Positions 44,701 through 52,704 of a stretch of 64,000 nt of DNA are shown one piece after another. The stretch covers positions 1,054,001-1,118,000 of the forward strand of contig NZ_CP028426.1 of assembly GCF_003010915.2 (NCBI RefSeq), in the 5' to 3' direction. The notes under the pieces were generated by a model, which worked only from the letters and a program-made list of their open reading frames with translations, was not told the origin of the DNA and made no database searches. The DNA comes from Gulosibacter molinativorax (GTDB taxonomy: Bacteria; Actinomycetota; Actinomycetes; Actinomycetales; Microbacteriaceae). Position 1 is the stretch's first letter, and the number at the start of each line of letters is the position of its first letter. A program made the position numbers and the translations under genes.

Positions 44701-45730
44701 CCAGCGGCAGGCCAATGCTCACGGGGGTCACCCCATCCAACTGGCAACCGCACGACACTACCGTTGCCTCGGTGGGCCCGTACGTGTTCCAGATTTCACG
44801 GCCTGGCTCGACGAGCCTGGCAACGAGCTCCGGCGGACACGCCTCGCCCCCGACAATGAGCAGTCGCACGTTCTCGATGGCCTCCGCGGGCCACATCGCA
44901 GCGAGGGTGGGAACGGTCGAGACCACGGAGATACTCTGGCGCACCAACCATTGGGCAAGATCCTCCCCCGACCGGACGAGCGCGCGTGGCGCCGGGACAA
45001 GGCATGCACCGTGTCGCCACGCGAGCCACATTTCCTCACACGACGCGTCGAACGCGACTGACAGCCCCGCGAGCACGCGGTCGCCAGGAGCAAGCGGATC
45101 CTGTTGCAGGAACATGTTCGCTTCGGCATCGACGAATGCGGCCGCGGAGCGGTGAGTCACCGCGACGCCCTTGGGCACACCCGTAGAACCCGAGGTAAAG
45201 ATGACCCACGCGTCGTCCTCGAGTTGTGGAAAGCCGGTGTCGGCAGCGGTCTCGGCAGCGCGCGTTGAGTCGCCTTCGTCAGCGTCACGCGTGTCCGGAT
45301 GCGGCGGCCGGCTCGGCTGGTAGCCATCGTTCGTGATGATTCCCGCGACTTTGGCCTCGCCAAAGACGAGCTGTGCACGCTCCTCCGTGTCATCAGCATC
45401 AACCGGAACGTATGCGGCGCGAGCACGCAAAATGCCGAGAATCGCGATGTAAAGATCTTGCGAACCGGAATCAACCCGGACGCCAACTCGGTCTCCCGGA
45501 CGAACACCGAGGTCTCGCAGCGCATTCGCCGTCGCCTCGACTTCCTCGAGTAGTTGAGAATAACTCAGCGCAGCGGAGCCGTCGTCGATTGCCGAGGCAT
45601 CGGGATGCTGCGCGGCTGTCGCCCAAAGAATATCGATCAGTGTGCGGGGATCAGGCGCAGCGGATGCGCGACTGAGTACCGCCTGCGAGTGATGAGATTC
45701 AGAGGCCGACGGTTCTTGTGCTGAACGCAT
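41723..45730 (-). CDS. Pls-like single-module NRPS (A-T-six TM-tandem C-like)
   Basis: A 1335-aa membrane non-ribosomal peptide synthetase with the architecture of epsilon-poly-L-lysine synthetase (about 1319 aa). Adenylation domain (about 25-515): IFTSGSTGVPKG, NTYGPTEATV, YRSGDLVRF, A10 Lys507. T domain: Ser565 in DLGGGSL. Then six hydrophobic segments from about 629 on, interleaved with soluble left-handed-beta-helix-like repeats (DLTGYWIDGD, ASTVLLLPKMVRINDG, WLPEPDLVTLGDGSTVNRG) as in the Pls C-terminal domains. Aligning to GrsA by eye gives the specificity code D228 A229 E232 T272 I292 G294 T316 V324 V325 K507, close to the remembered lysine code DAESIGSVCK. There is no thioesterase. 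ATG 45730 is chosen; an in-frame start at 45823 and a TTG nearer AAGGAGT are alternatives. A basic homopolymer product is inferred. Confidence 0.85.
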   Translation of the reverse strand: MRSAQEPSASESHHSQAVLSRASAAPDPRTLIDILWATAAQHPDASAIDDGSAALSYSQLLEEVEATANALRDLGVRPGDRVGVRVDSGSQDLYIAILGILRARAAYVPVDADDTEERAQLVFGEAKVAGIITNDGYQPSRPPHPDTRDADEGDSTRAAETAADTGFPQLEDDAWVIFTSGSTGVPKGVAVTHRSAAAFVDAEANMFLQQDPLAPGDRVLAGLSVAFDASCEEMWLAWRHGACLVPAPRALVRSGEDLAQWLVRQSISVVSTVPTLAAMWPAEAIENVRLLIVGGEACPPELVARLVEPGREIWNTYGPTEATVVSCGCQLDGVTPVSIGLPLDGWDLAVVDAEGKRVAPGEQGELIIGGVGLARYLDPAKDAEKYAPMPSLGWDRAYRSGDLVRFEETGLMFLGRADDQVKVGGRRIELGEVENALQDLPGVTAAAAAVRETEAGVPVLVGYLVVEGNGGELDRAHAREYLASRLAAGVMPLLAVVDELPIRTSGKVDRAALPWPIAGAGAEEGIENDPELSETERWLAEQWQSVLGAAVPSTSADFFDLGGGSLAAAQLVSRIRVRVPEFTVADIYDVPRLAAMAKAIAATEEKADPESYHQPQPTPKRTQWAQTLAGIPLFIASGIRWLLYLLTAGTILRAIDNEAFAVLPSVPWWVLVIALVIVSTPFGRMTIAVIVARILLAGVKPGDYPRGGVVHMRLWLAEQFASQIDAVGLSGAPWVIVYARALGAKIDRDVSLHTLPPITGMLEIGGGSAIEPEVDLTGYWIDGDLLRLGAVQIGRNVSVGARSTLAPGTRIDDGAEIAPGSAVFGRVKADQLWAGSPAVRIGGAKDSQRRQTLDGWPLEVAPQRAIWKFAYGLSSVLLALLPFVAFAAGALVVSFGIQGAETLLAALGGAVVWLVPATLVTGVVYAGAVVLLVRFCSIGMREGVFPVHSRAGWQAWTTERLLDSARNFLFPLYSGLFTPVWLRMLGAKVGKNVEASTVLLLPKMVRINDGAFLADDTMIASYELHRGWMRIGEVRIGRRAFVGNSGIAGPGHKVPKNSLVAVLSVAPSKAKAGSSWLGSPPARLRRQTQDVEDERTYNPGARLRILRTAWELCRIVPVFLTVGLGLGVLFTFAWLWLETGPVITVLLSGVVMLVAGAVAAGITTVAKWVIVGPIRPGEHPLWSSFVWRTEVSDTFTEMLAAPWFARAAIGTPAMAVWLRSLGAKIGHGVWCDTYWLPEPDLVTLGDGSTVNRGCVVQTHLFHDRIMSTDTVELEAGATLGPHSVILPAAVIGAHATVGPASLVMRGESVPVGSRWSGNPIGPWRAVKVRAYQSTN

Positions 45731-45842
45731 TTCCAATTGCTTGGGTACTCCTTGATCGAGATCCGACAACGTCACGAGCAAATCCGGCGCAAAAAGATTC
45801 CAGTGCGAGAAAGCCGAGATCAATCATGGCATCGAAAAGAGA

Positions 45843-45895
45843 ATGGCGTGGTCATGTGGAGGCCCATTCCTGGTACTTCCGCATGACCACGCCAT
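45843..45895 (-). terminator. Terminator of tRNA-Asn
   Basis: ATGGCGTGGTCATG (45843-45856) pairs perfectly with CATGACCACGCCAT (45882-45895). On the minus strand the stem is followed by TCTCTTTTCG. Confidence 0.8.
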
Positions 45896-45899
45896 ACAT

Positions 45900-45975
45900 T
45901 GGCTCCCCGAGTTGGATTCGAACCAACAACCTGCCGGTTAACAGCCGGCTGCTCTGCCGTTGAGCTATCGGGGAT
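45900..45975 (-). tRNA. tRNA-Asn (anticodon GTT)
   Basis: On the minus strand the acceptor TCCCCGA pairs perfectly with TCGGGGA, the anticodon stem GCCGG/CCGGC carries loop CTGTTAA (anticodon GTT), and the T loop is TTCGAAT. The discriminator is G and CCA is encoded at 45900-45902. Confidence 0.95.
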
Positions 45976-45988
45976 GACAACTTGACTA

Positions 45989-46017
45989 CTATAACGCGAA
46001 CTTTCGGTCTAAGTAAA
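45989..46017 (-). promoter_or_regulatory. Promoter of tRNA-Asn
   Basis: On the minus strand TTACTT (46012-46017) and TATAGT (45989-45994) are exactly 17 bp apart, 13 bp upstream of the mature tRNA. Confidence 0.65.
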
Positions 46018-46110
46018 ATCGAGCCTGCACCATCCGCGTGTCCCGCATCCTGGTGCGGATCACACCGTTGTCATTCGCGAGATTTCGACCGCGCGCGGAC
46101 ACGCACGCAA

Positions 46111-47121
46111 TCAGTACCCAAGCCGCGGATCGGCGACGCCGACAAACTCCCCCGTCTCCAGGAACGCCCGCACGTTGTCGCGGATGCGCTGCTCGAGCAG
46201 CGGCTGCACCATCTCGGGAGTGTCCGCGGTGTGCGGCGTCACGACGCAACGCTCGTGCGAGTACAGCGGATGCCCGGCGGGCAGCGGCTCCGGGTCGGTC
46301 ACGTCGAGGCCAGCCCCAAAAATCATGCCGGCGTCCAAAGCAGCAACCAGCGCATCCGTGTCAACGAGCTTGCCACGCGCAATATTGACCAGCACGGCGG
46401 ACGGCTTCATGCTCGCCAATCGCGAGGCATCGATCAGCGCACGGGTCTCGTCAGTACTCGCGGCGGCGAGCATCACGACGTCGGCCTCCGGCAGCACCAC
46501 ATCGAGCTCATCTGTCGTCACGGTGAGATCCGCGGCAGCTACGGGCACGGAACGGCGCCGCACCACCGTGGTGCGTGCCCCAAACGACTCAAGCAGCCGC
46601 AGGTACTCGAGCGCGATGCCACCCGCACCAACGACCACGACATTCGCGCCGTAGAGCGATTGCCCCGAAGACTCGCCCCAGGACGTCGCCCGCAGCCGCA
46701 TGGGCAGCTGACGAAGCGTCGCGAGCGTCAGCGTCAGCGCGTGCTCGGCAACCGGCTGCGCGTACGACCCCTTCGCCGAGGTGAAGAGCACGCCCCGCTC
46801 CGCGGCAGGAATGAGCGCCTTGCCATACGCGTCGATGCCGGCGAACGGCAGCTGCACCCATCCGATGCCAGGATGCGCATCCAGGGTCCGCACCAGCGTG
46901 TCGACATCGCGCGTGGTCGTGTAGATCAGCCCGCGTGTCGCATCCGACAGCGGTGCCACGACTCCCCCGGCCTCGCGGACGGCAACGCCGTCGGCAAACT
47001 CGCTGCCCTCGGGCAGAATCGCGATCGAGCCGGGCTCGGGCCGAGCCTCGGCGGGCAGGATGCGAGGGGCCTCCGCCAGGACCTCGTCGTGGGTGAACTC
47101 TCCGCTCGTTCCGCGGTCCAT
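46111..47121 (-). CDS. D-isomer-specific 2-hydroxyacid dehydrogenase
   Basis: A 336-aa NAD(P)-dependent dehydrogenase. The Rossmann glycines are in VVVGAGGIALEYL, and the catalytic Arg, Glu and His lie in LVNIARGKLVD, TDPEPLPAGHP and VVTPHTADTPEM. ATG 47121 overlaps the stop of the ABC ATPase gene as TGATG and has AAGGAG five bases upstream, so the two genes are coupled. Substrate (phosphoglycerate, glyoxylate or another 2-keto acid) is not clear. Confidence 0.88.
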   Translation of the reverse strand: MDRGTSGEFTHDEVLAEAPRILPAEARPEPGSIAILPEGSEFADGVAVREAGGVVAPLSDATRGLIYTTTRDVDTLVRTLDAHPGIGWVQLPFAGIDAYGKALIPAAERGVLFTSAKGSYAQPVAEHALTLTLATLRQLPMRLRATSWGESSGQSLYGANVVVVGAGGIALEYLRLLESFGARTTVVRRRSVPVAAADLTVTTDELDVVLPEADVVMLAAASTDETRALIDASRLASMKPSAVLVNIARGKLVDTDALVAALDAGMIFGAGLDVTDPEPLPAGHPLYSHERCVVTPHTADTPEMVQPLLEQRIRDNVRAFLETGEFVGVADPRLGY

Positions 47122-48170
47122 CACTTCTCCTTATTGAATCGGTCGAATTCGGGACGGCTCTCGATGAGCTTCGCTCGTTCGGCCTTCTCGGCCTCGAGCC
47201 GTGCCTCTTCCGCATCCGCCTCGGGATCGGGGAACAAACCGCGAACGACTCGATCGACCGCGGCGTCTGTGTCCTTCGTGAGCGTACCTGGAAGCGGCGT
47301 GCGGGCGTAGTCGCGGGCCTCGCGCATCCGAACCAGGTACGGGTCCGTGGCGTCGCACAGGACTTCCTCGATATTGCCCTGGGCGATGACAAATCCGCGA
47401 TGGCACACGAGCATGTCCTGCGTGAGCCGCTCGACCGTCGCGAGCTCGTTGCTGATCACGATCACGCTCATTTGGCGCACCCGGTTGAGCCTCTCGAGCA
47501 GCGACATGATCGCGGGCTGCGCGAAGATGTCCACGCCCTGCGTCGGCTCGTCCACGATGAGCACACGCGGCTCGATGATCAGGGCCTGCGCGAACGCGAC
47601 GCGCTGCCGCTGGCCCCGGCTGAGCTCGAACGGAAAGCGGTTGAGGGTGCCGAGCTCGAGGTCGACGGCATCGATGAGGAGCGCCGCTGCCCGACCGAGG
47701 GCGCGCCGGTCAAAGTCGCGATCGCGGCTAAGCACCGGCTCGGCGATGTTCTCTGCGACGGTGAGGTCGTTGCGCAGGCGATCGCCTGATTCGGGCGCGA
47801 GGTACCCGACATCGAGGGTCAGCCGGCGCTGGTCGTCCCGCGTTGGTTTCCGCAGATCGATGCCCGCAACCTCCGCGTTTCCGCCCGAGATCCAGGGCCA
47901 GTCCACTTCCTTCTCACGCAGCATCGCGCGACCCGACAGCACCCGGCCGAGCGAGCTCTTGCCGCTGCCCGAGGCTCCGACGACGCCGAGAATCCCGCCG
48001 CGCGGCAGGTCGATCGACACGCCGGAGAGCACGCGCCGATCGTCGGCGGCCAGGTGCGGGCCAAAGGAGATGGACAGGTCGCGGGTGCGCACCACGGGCT
48101 TGAAACCGGCAGGTTGTTCGTCGGCAGGATGCGCGCCCACGTGGGGCTCGTCGATCTTGGTGGAACTCAT
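47121..48170 (-). CDS. ABC transporter ATP-binding protein
   Basis: A 349-aa ATPase of the OppD/OppF-like class. Walker A GVVGASGSGKSSL, signature LSRGQRQRVAF and Walker B RVLIVDEPTQGVD are intact. After about residue 270 a charged helical tail (DPEADAEEARLEAEKAERAKL) follows. No permease or binding protein is adjacent, so its transporter partner is unknown. It is followed by the hydroxyacid dehydrogenase with a one-base overlap. Confidence 0.85.
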   Translation of the reverse strand: MSSTKIDEPHVGAHPADEQPAGFKPVVRTRDLSISFGPHLAADDRRVLSGVSIDLPRGGILGVVGASGSGKSSLGRVLSGRAMLREKEVDWPWISGGNAEVAGIDLRKPTRDDQRRLTLDVGYLAPESGDRLRNDLTVAENIAEPVLSRDRDFDRRALGRAAALLIDAVDLELGTLNRFPFELSRGQRQRVAFAQALIIEPRVLIVDEPTQGVDIFAQPAIMSLLERLNRVRQMSVIVISNELATVERLTQDMLVCHRGFVIAQGNIEEVLCDATDPYLVRMREARDYARTPLPGTLTKDTDAAVDRVVRGLFPDPEADAEEARLEAEKAERAKLIESRPEFDRFNKEK

Positions 48171-48295
48171 GCGAGCAGCCTAGCCGGGCGCCGTGCCCAA
48201 CCCGCCGATGCGACGTGGCTCAGTGCCAATAACCATCCGGAGTCGGATGCGCGGCCCGGCTGGTGCGCGGGCAGCCAGCCAGCGTCCAGCCAGCG

Positions 48296-50182
48296 TCACA
48301 CCTGCTGTTCGAGGCTCTCGCGCACGTCGCGCTTGCGGCGCTCAACATCCACTAGCTTCTCGCTCAGCTCGCGGTGGCGCAGCGGGTCGATCTCGATGTC
48401 GGTGCGACGCAGCTCACCGAGGAGCTCCGCCTTCCGGTGCAGCAGGTCTCGCTCGACGAGCGCGGCCGCCATCGAGCGCACGTAGGCCGCGACCTGTTCG
48501 GGACCGTTGCCCGCCGGTAGCGGCGCCATCGAGAGGTCGTTCACGAGCGGCATGAAGGAGCTCGGCACTTCCTCCTGCACGCGAGGCAGCCACTGCGGCG
48601 TGCCGAGGTCGGCCTGGGTGGCGATAATCGCATCCCGCACGATCGACAGCGTCGAGTTCGAGAACTCGGCGTCGAGCACGTTGTTGAGCTGCGCATCCGA
48701 GAGCATCTTCGGGTACTGCAGGATCGCCGAGAGCGTGTCCCGCTCGAGGCGCGTGACGGGATCGTTCGGGAGGTCCTGCATCCGCACCGCCGGCACGGTG
48801 TAGCCTCCGGCCGCAGCCATCTCCTCCGGCGAGTAGTCCGGCGGGTAGTCGGATGCGCGCTGCTGCTGCCGCTCGGCGCTCGCTACGGCCGCGCGCACCT
48901 GCTCGAGGTCCATCCCGAGCCAGCCCGAGAGCTGCCGTTCGTACTCGGGCCGCAGGGCTCGGTCGCGGATGCCCACGATGATCGGCGCGGCCTCGCGGAG
49001 CGCGGCGACCCGACCCTCGGCGGTGCGCAGGTTGTGCTTGCGCAGCTGCTCGCGAATCACGAACTCGTACATCGGCTGCGGATTCTCGACCATGCTGCGC
49101 ACGGCCTGGTCACCGCGGTGAAGCCGCAGGTCACACGGGTCGAAGCCCTCCGGGGCGACGGCGACGAAGGTCTGCGCGACGAAGCGGTTCTCCTCCGCGA
49201 ACGCACGCATCGCGGCCTTGCGGCCGGCTTCGTCCGGGTCGAAGTTGAAGATGACGCGGCCTCGGTGCGACTCGTCGTCCATGATGCGCCGCAGCACCTT
49301 GATATGGTCGACGCCGAAGGCCGTGCCACAGGTCGCGACGGCCGTGGTCACGCCGGCGAGGTGCGCGGCCATGACGTCGGTATAGCCCTCGACCACGACC
49401 ACCTCGTGGCTGCGGCCGATGTCCTTCTTTGCGAGGTCGAGCCCGTAGAGTACGCGCGACTTGTGGTAAATCTCGGTCTCGGGGGTATTGAGGTACTTCG
49501 GGCCTTTGTCCTCGTCGAGCAGCTTGCGCGCGCCGAAGCCGACCGTCTGCCCCGAGGTGTCGCGGATCGGCCAGATCACGCGGCCGCGGAAGCGGTCATA
49601 GCTCGAGCCGCGCTCGTTCGTGGACACGAGCCCCGCATCCTGCATCTCCTGCATCGAGAAGCCGCGGCCGCGCAGGTGCTTGGTCAGCGCATCCCACGAC
49701 TGCGGGGCGAAGCCCACGCCGAAGCGCGCCGCCGCGGCCGGGTCGAAGCCGCGGCCGCCGAGGAAATCGCGCGCGGGCTGCGCCTCCGCGGTCGAAAGCT
49801 GGCCCTGGAAGAACTGCTCGGCCTCGCCCGTCGCGGCCAGCAGGCGAACGCGCTTCGAGTGATCGGGAGCCTCGCCGCCGTCCTCGTAGGTCAGCTGGTA
49901 GCCGAGCTTGCCCGCGAGCTTCTCGACGGCCTCGACGAAGGTGACGTGATCCATCTTCTGCAGGAAGCTGAATACGTCGCCCGACTCGCCGCAGCCGAAG
50001 CAGTGATAGAAGCCGAGCTGCGGGCGCACGTGGAATGAGGGCGTGCGCTCGTCGTGGAAGGGGCACAGTCCCTTCTTCGAGCCAACACCGGCGGACTTCA
50101 GCGTGACGTATTCGCCAACGACGTCCTCAATGTTGGTGCGAGCACGAATCTCATCAATGTCAGATCTCCGGATACGCGCCAT
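48296..50182 (-). CDS. dnaG: DNA primase
   Basis: Makes RNA primers for replication; 628 aa. The N-terminal CHC2 zinc finger is visible (CPFHDERTPSFHV with YHCFGCG), then the TOPRIM domain with VVEGYTDVMAAHLAG and NFDPDEAGRKAAMRA, and a C-terminal helicase-binding region. It lies 17 bp after dgt in a long minus-strand run (glyS-dusB-dgt-dnaG), an arrangement common in actinobacteria. Confidence 0.97.
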   Translation of the reverse strand: MARIRRSDIDEIRARTNIEDVVGEYVTLKSAGVGSKKGLCPFHDERTPSFHVRPQLGFYHCFGCGESGDVFSFLQKMDHVTFVEAVEKLAGKLGYQLTYEDGGEAPDHSKRVRLLAATGEAEQFFQGQLSTAEAQPARDFLGGRGFDPAAAARFGVGFAPQSWDALTKHLRGRGFSMQEMQDAGLVSTNERGSSYDRFRGRVIWPIRDTSGQTVGFGARKLLDEDKGPKYLNTPETEIYHKSRVLYGLDLAKKDIGRSHEVVVVEGYTDVMAAHLAGVTTAVATCGTAFGVDHIKVLRRIMDDESHRGRVIFNFDPDEAGRKAAMRAFAEENRFVAQTFVAVAPEGFDPCDLRLHRGDQAVRSMVENPQPMYEFVIREQLRKHNLRTAEGRVAALREAAPIIVGIRDRALRPEYERQLSGWLGMDLEQVRAAVASAERQQQRASDYPPDYSPEEMAAAGGYTVPAVRMQDLPNDPVTRLERDTLSAILQYPKMLSDAQLNNVLDAEFSNSTLSIVRDAIIATQADLGTPQWLPRVQEEVPSSFMPLVNDLSMAPLPAGNGPEQVAAYVRSMAAALVERDLLHRKAELLGELRRTDIEIDPLRHRELSEKLVDVERRKRDVRESLEQQV

Positions 50183-50199
50183 GCCCGAATCCTACGCCG

Positions 50200-51480
50200 T
50201 TACCAATGTTGCTGGGCCCCGATGACCTTGCTGTGGAGAGTGAGTGCGGACTGGTCGGTGAGGGACGCGACCTGGTCGACGACGACTCGGCGCTTCGCCG
50301 CATCGTCCGTCGCGTCGCGGAAGAGCCGCGTGTACCCGTCATCGAGGAAGCGCTCCCCCGAGGCCCACAGACCCTCGAGCAACTCGGTGAGCAGCTGCCG
50401 CTGGCGCGCATACACGGGCTGGCGCGTCGGCAGCGACATTACGAAGCCGGACACGGTGCCCTTGAGCAGCGCGATCTCGGCCTCGGTCTCCCGCGGCACG
50501 ATGACGTCGGCCGCGAACCGCGTGAGCCGCGCATCCTTGCCATAGTGCTCGAGCGTCGCGTGCGTGGCCGCCTGCGCGAATCGCCCGATGAGCTGCGAGG
50601 TGAGGTTCTTCAGGCCTGCCTGCGTGCGCATCGTGCCGTCGTACTCGTGCACCCAATACGGCGCCGCGAGCAACCGCTCGAGCGCCTCTGCCATCTCGTC
50701 CTGGCTGAACTCGCCGTGCGACCAGTCGACCCCGTTGTAGAGAATCGCCTCGCGGTTCTCGGCCCACTCGATCTCCTCGAGCGGAATGTACCCCTCGACC
50801 ACGGCGTCCTCGAGGTCGTGCACCGAATACGCGATGTCGTCCGAAAGATCCATCACCTGCGCCTCGATGCACTTGCGGTCCGCCGGCGCGTCGGCGCGCA
50901 GCCACTCGAACACGTCGCGGTCGTCCTCATACATGCCGAACTTGCGCGTGCCCTTCTCCTTGGCCGTCGCGTAGTCCCACGGGTATTTGCAGGATGCGTC
51001 GAGGCAGGCCCGGGTCAGGTTCAGTCCGTAGGTGCGCCCGTCCTCGCCGATCACCTTCGGCTCGAGCCGGGTGATGAGGCGGAGGGTCTGGGCATTGCCC
51101 TCGAAGCCGCCAATCTCCTCGGCCCACTCGGCAAGCGCGCGCTCGCCGTTGTGGCCGAACGGCGGATGCCCGATGTCGTGCGCGAGGCACGCGGTATCCA
51201 CAACGTCGGGGTCGAGGTCGAGTACGCCCGCGAGCTCGCGGCCAACCTGCGCGACCTCGAGCGAGTGCGTCAGCCGGTTGCGGGCGAAGTCGACGCCAGA
51301 GGTCGGCGAAAGCACCTGGGTCTTCTGCGACAAGCGGCGCAGGCCGGATGAGTGCAGCAGCCGGGCGCGATCGCGCGCGAACTCGGAGCGGTTGCGGTTC
51401 TCGTGGTGCTCGTGGAGGAAACGGTCGCCGTCGCGTGTCTCGTAGCCGCGGGCCGGGATGTCGGTGGTCGCTTGCGGCAA
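50200..51480 (-). CDS. dgt: dGTP triphosphohydrolase-like HD protein
   Basis: Hydrolyses dNTPs to nucleoside and triphosphate; 426 aa from TTG 51480. HD metal residues are in RLTHSLEVAQVGRELA, CLAHDIGHPPFGHNGE and MDLSDDIAYSVHD. TTG 51480 is preferred because GGGAGG lies exactly eight bases upstream, formed by the last codons of dusB; ATG 51501 is also in frame but has no ribosome binding site and would overlap dusB by 17 bp. The gene sits just before dnaG as in many actinobacteria. Confidence 0.92.
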   Translation of the reverse strand: MPQATTDIPARGYETRDGDRFLHEHHENRNRSEFARDRARLLHSSGLRRLSQKTQVLSPTSGVDFARNRLTHSLEVAQVGRELAGVLDLDPDVVDTACLAHDIGHPPFGHNGERALAEWAEEIGGFEGNAQTLRLITRLEPKVIGEDGRTYGLNLTRACLDASCKYPWDYATAKEKGTRKFGMYEDDRDVFEWLRADAPADRKCIEAQVMDLSDDIAYSVHDLEDAVVEGYIPLEEIEWAENREAILYNGVDWSHGEFSQDEMAEALERLLAAPYWVHEYDGTMRTQAGLKNLTSQLIGRFAQAATHATLEHYGKDARLTRFAADVIVPRETEAEIALLKGTVSGFVMSLPTRQPVYARQRQLLTELLEGLWASGERFLDDGYTRLFRDATDDAAKRRVVVDQVASLTDQSALTLHSKVIGAQQHW

Positions 51481-51484
51481 GTGC

Positions 51485-52558
51485 TTAGCCTCCCGACACA
51501 TCGAGTTCGGCGGCGGCGATGTCGTCCTGATCCGCCGAACTCATCGTGCGGGAATCGAGCCAGCCCTGCGGCAGCGCGGCGCGGCGGGGCGAACCCGCGC
51601 GCCCGCGCGGGCCCATCGCGCTCGAGCCGGGCCACGGCTCATCCGGGAGGTCTGCGACGAGCTCGCGCAGCTGGTCGAGGGTCTCGATCAGCGCGAAGTC
51701 GCGACGCGCCTCGCCACCGACCGGGTAGCCCTTGAAGTACATCGCGGCATGCTTGCGGAAGTCGCGGCAGCCGTAGAACTCGTCTTCGTAGAAGTCGACG
51801 AGGAGCTCGGCGTGACGAATCATCGCGGCGCCGACCTCGCGCAGCCCCGGTTGGGCGCGCTCGGGGCGGCCCGCGAAGGCAGCCTCGAGATCGGCGAACA
51901 ACCAGGGACGGCCGAGGACGCCGCGGCCAACCACGACGCCATCGCAACCGGTCTCGCGAACCATCCGCACGCCATCCTCGCCCTCGAACACGTCGCCGTT
52001 ACCGAGAATCGGGATGGACGAGATCGTCTCCTTGAGCGTCGCGATCGAGGACCAGTCGGCTTTCCCGGAATACTGCTGCTCGAGCGTGCGCGCGTGCAGC
52101 GTGATGCCCGCGATTCCCGAGCCCTCCGCGATGCGGGCGCTCTCGAGGTACGTGAGTCGTTCCTCGTTAATGCCCTTGCGGATCTTCACGGTCACCGGGA
52201 CGTCGCCGGCGCGGCGGACGGCCTCGGTGCAGATTGCTTCGAAGAGGTCGCGCTTCCACGGCAGGGCGCTGCCGCCGCCGCGCTTCGTGACCTTCGGCAC
52301 GGGGCAGCCGAAGTTGAGGTCGAGGTGGTCGACCTTGTCCTCGTCTACGAGCATCGCAACCGAGTCACCCACGATCTTCGGGTCGACACCGTACAGCTGA
52401 ATCGAGCGGACCTTCTCCTCCGGGTGGTGACGGATGAGGCGCAGCGCGGTCGGGTTCTTCTCGACCAGCGCGCGCGTCGTCACCATCTCGGTGATGTAAA
52501 GGCCGGCACCATATTCCTGACACAGCCGTCGGAACGCCTCGTTGGTGATGCCCGCCAT
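51485..52558 (-). CDS. dusB: tRNA-dihydrouridine synthase, N-terminus frameshifted
   Basis: An FMN enzyme that reduces uridines in tRNA. The open frame starts at MAGITNEAFRRLCQ and carries the family blocks DLNFGCPVPKVTKRGGGSAL with the catalytic Cys, VPVTVKIRKG and GNGDVFEG. However, the normal N-terminal strand (LKIGPIEIASPVALAP) is encoded directly upstream in the same frame with no ATG, GTG or TTG before the previous gene. A good ATG at 52692 (MTITEPTQATQAP) is one base out of frame. One extra C in the C5 run at 52654-52658 would join them into a normal protein. So either a sequencing error or a real frameshift is present. Confidence 0.88.
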   Translation of the reverse strand: MAGITNEAFRRLCQEYGAGLYITEMVTTRALVEKNPTALRLIRHHPEEKVRSIQLYGVDPKIVGDSVAMLVDEDKVDHLDLNFGCPVPKVTKRGGGSALPWKRDLFEAICTEAVRRAGDVPVTVKIRKGINEERLTYLESARIAEGSGIAGITLHARTLEQQYSGKADWSSIATLKETISSIPILGNGDVFEGEDGVRMVRETGCDGVVVGRGVLGRPWLFADLEAAFAGRPERAQPGLREVGAAMIRHAELLVDFYEDEFYGCRDFRKHAAMYFKGYPVGGEARRDFALIETLDQLRELVADLPDEPWPGSSAMGPRGRAGSPRRAALPQGWLDSRTMSSADQDDIAAAELDVSGG

Positions 52559-52704
52559 GGGGGCGAGCGCGACCGGCGAGGCGATCTCGATCGGGCCGAT
52601 CTTGAGCGCCGGGGCCGGGGCTGCCTGGGTTCCCTGAGGTGACTGAGCAGCCTGGGGGCCTGCGTGGCCTGGGTGGGTTCGGTAATCGTCATGGGCTCCC
52701 GCAA

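Noticed and set aside
45731..45823. N-terminal extension of the Pls-like synthetase
   Set aside because: The extra 31 residues lack homology-like features and the upstream start has no ribosome binding site; ATG 45730 gives the usual Pls layout.
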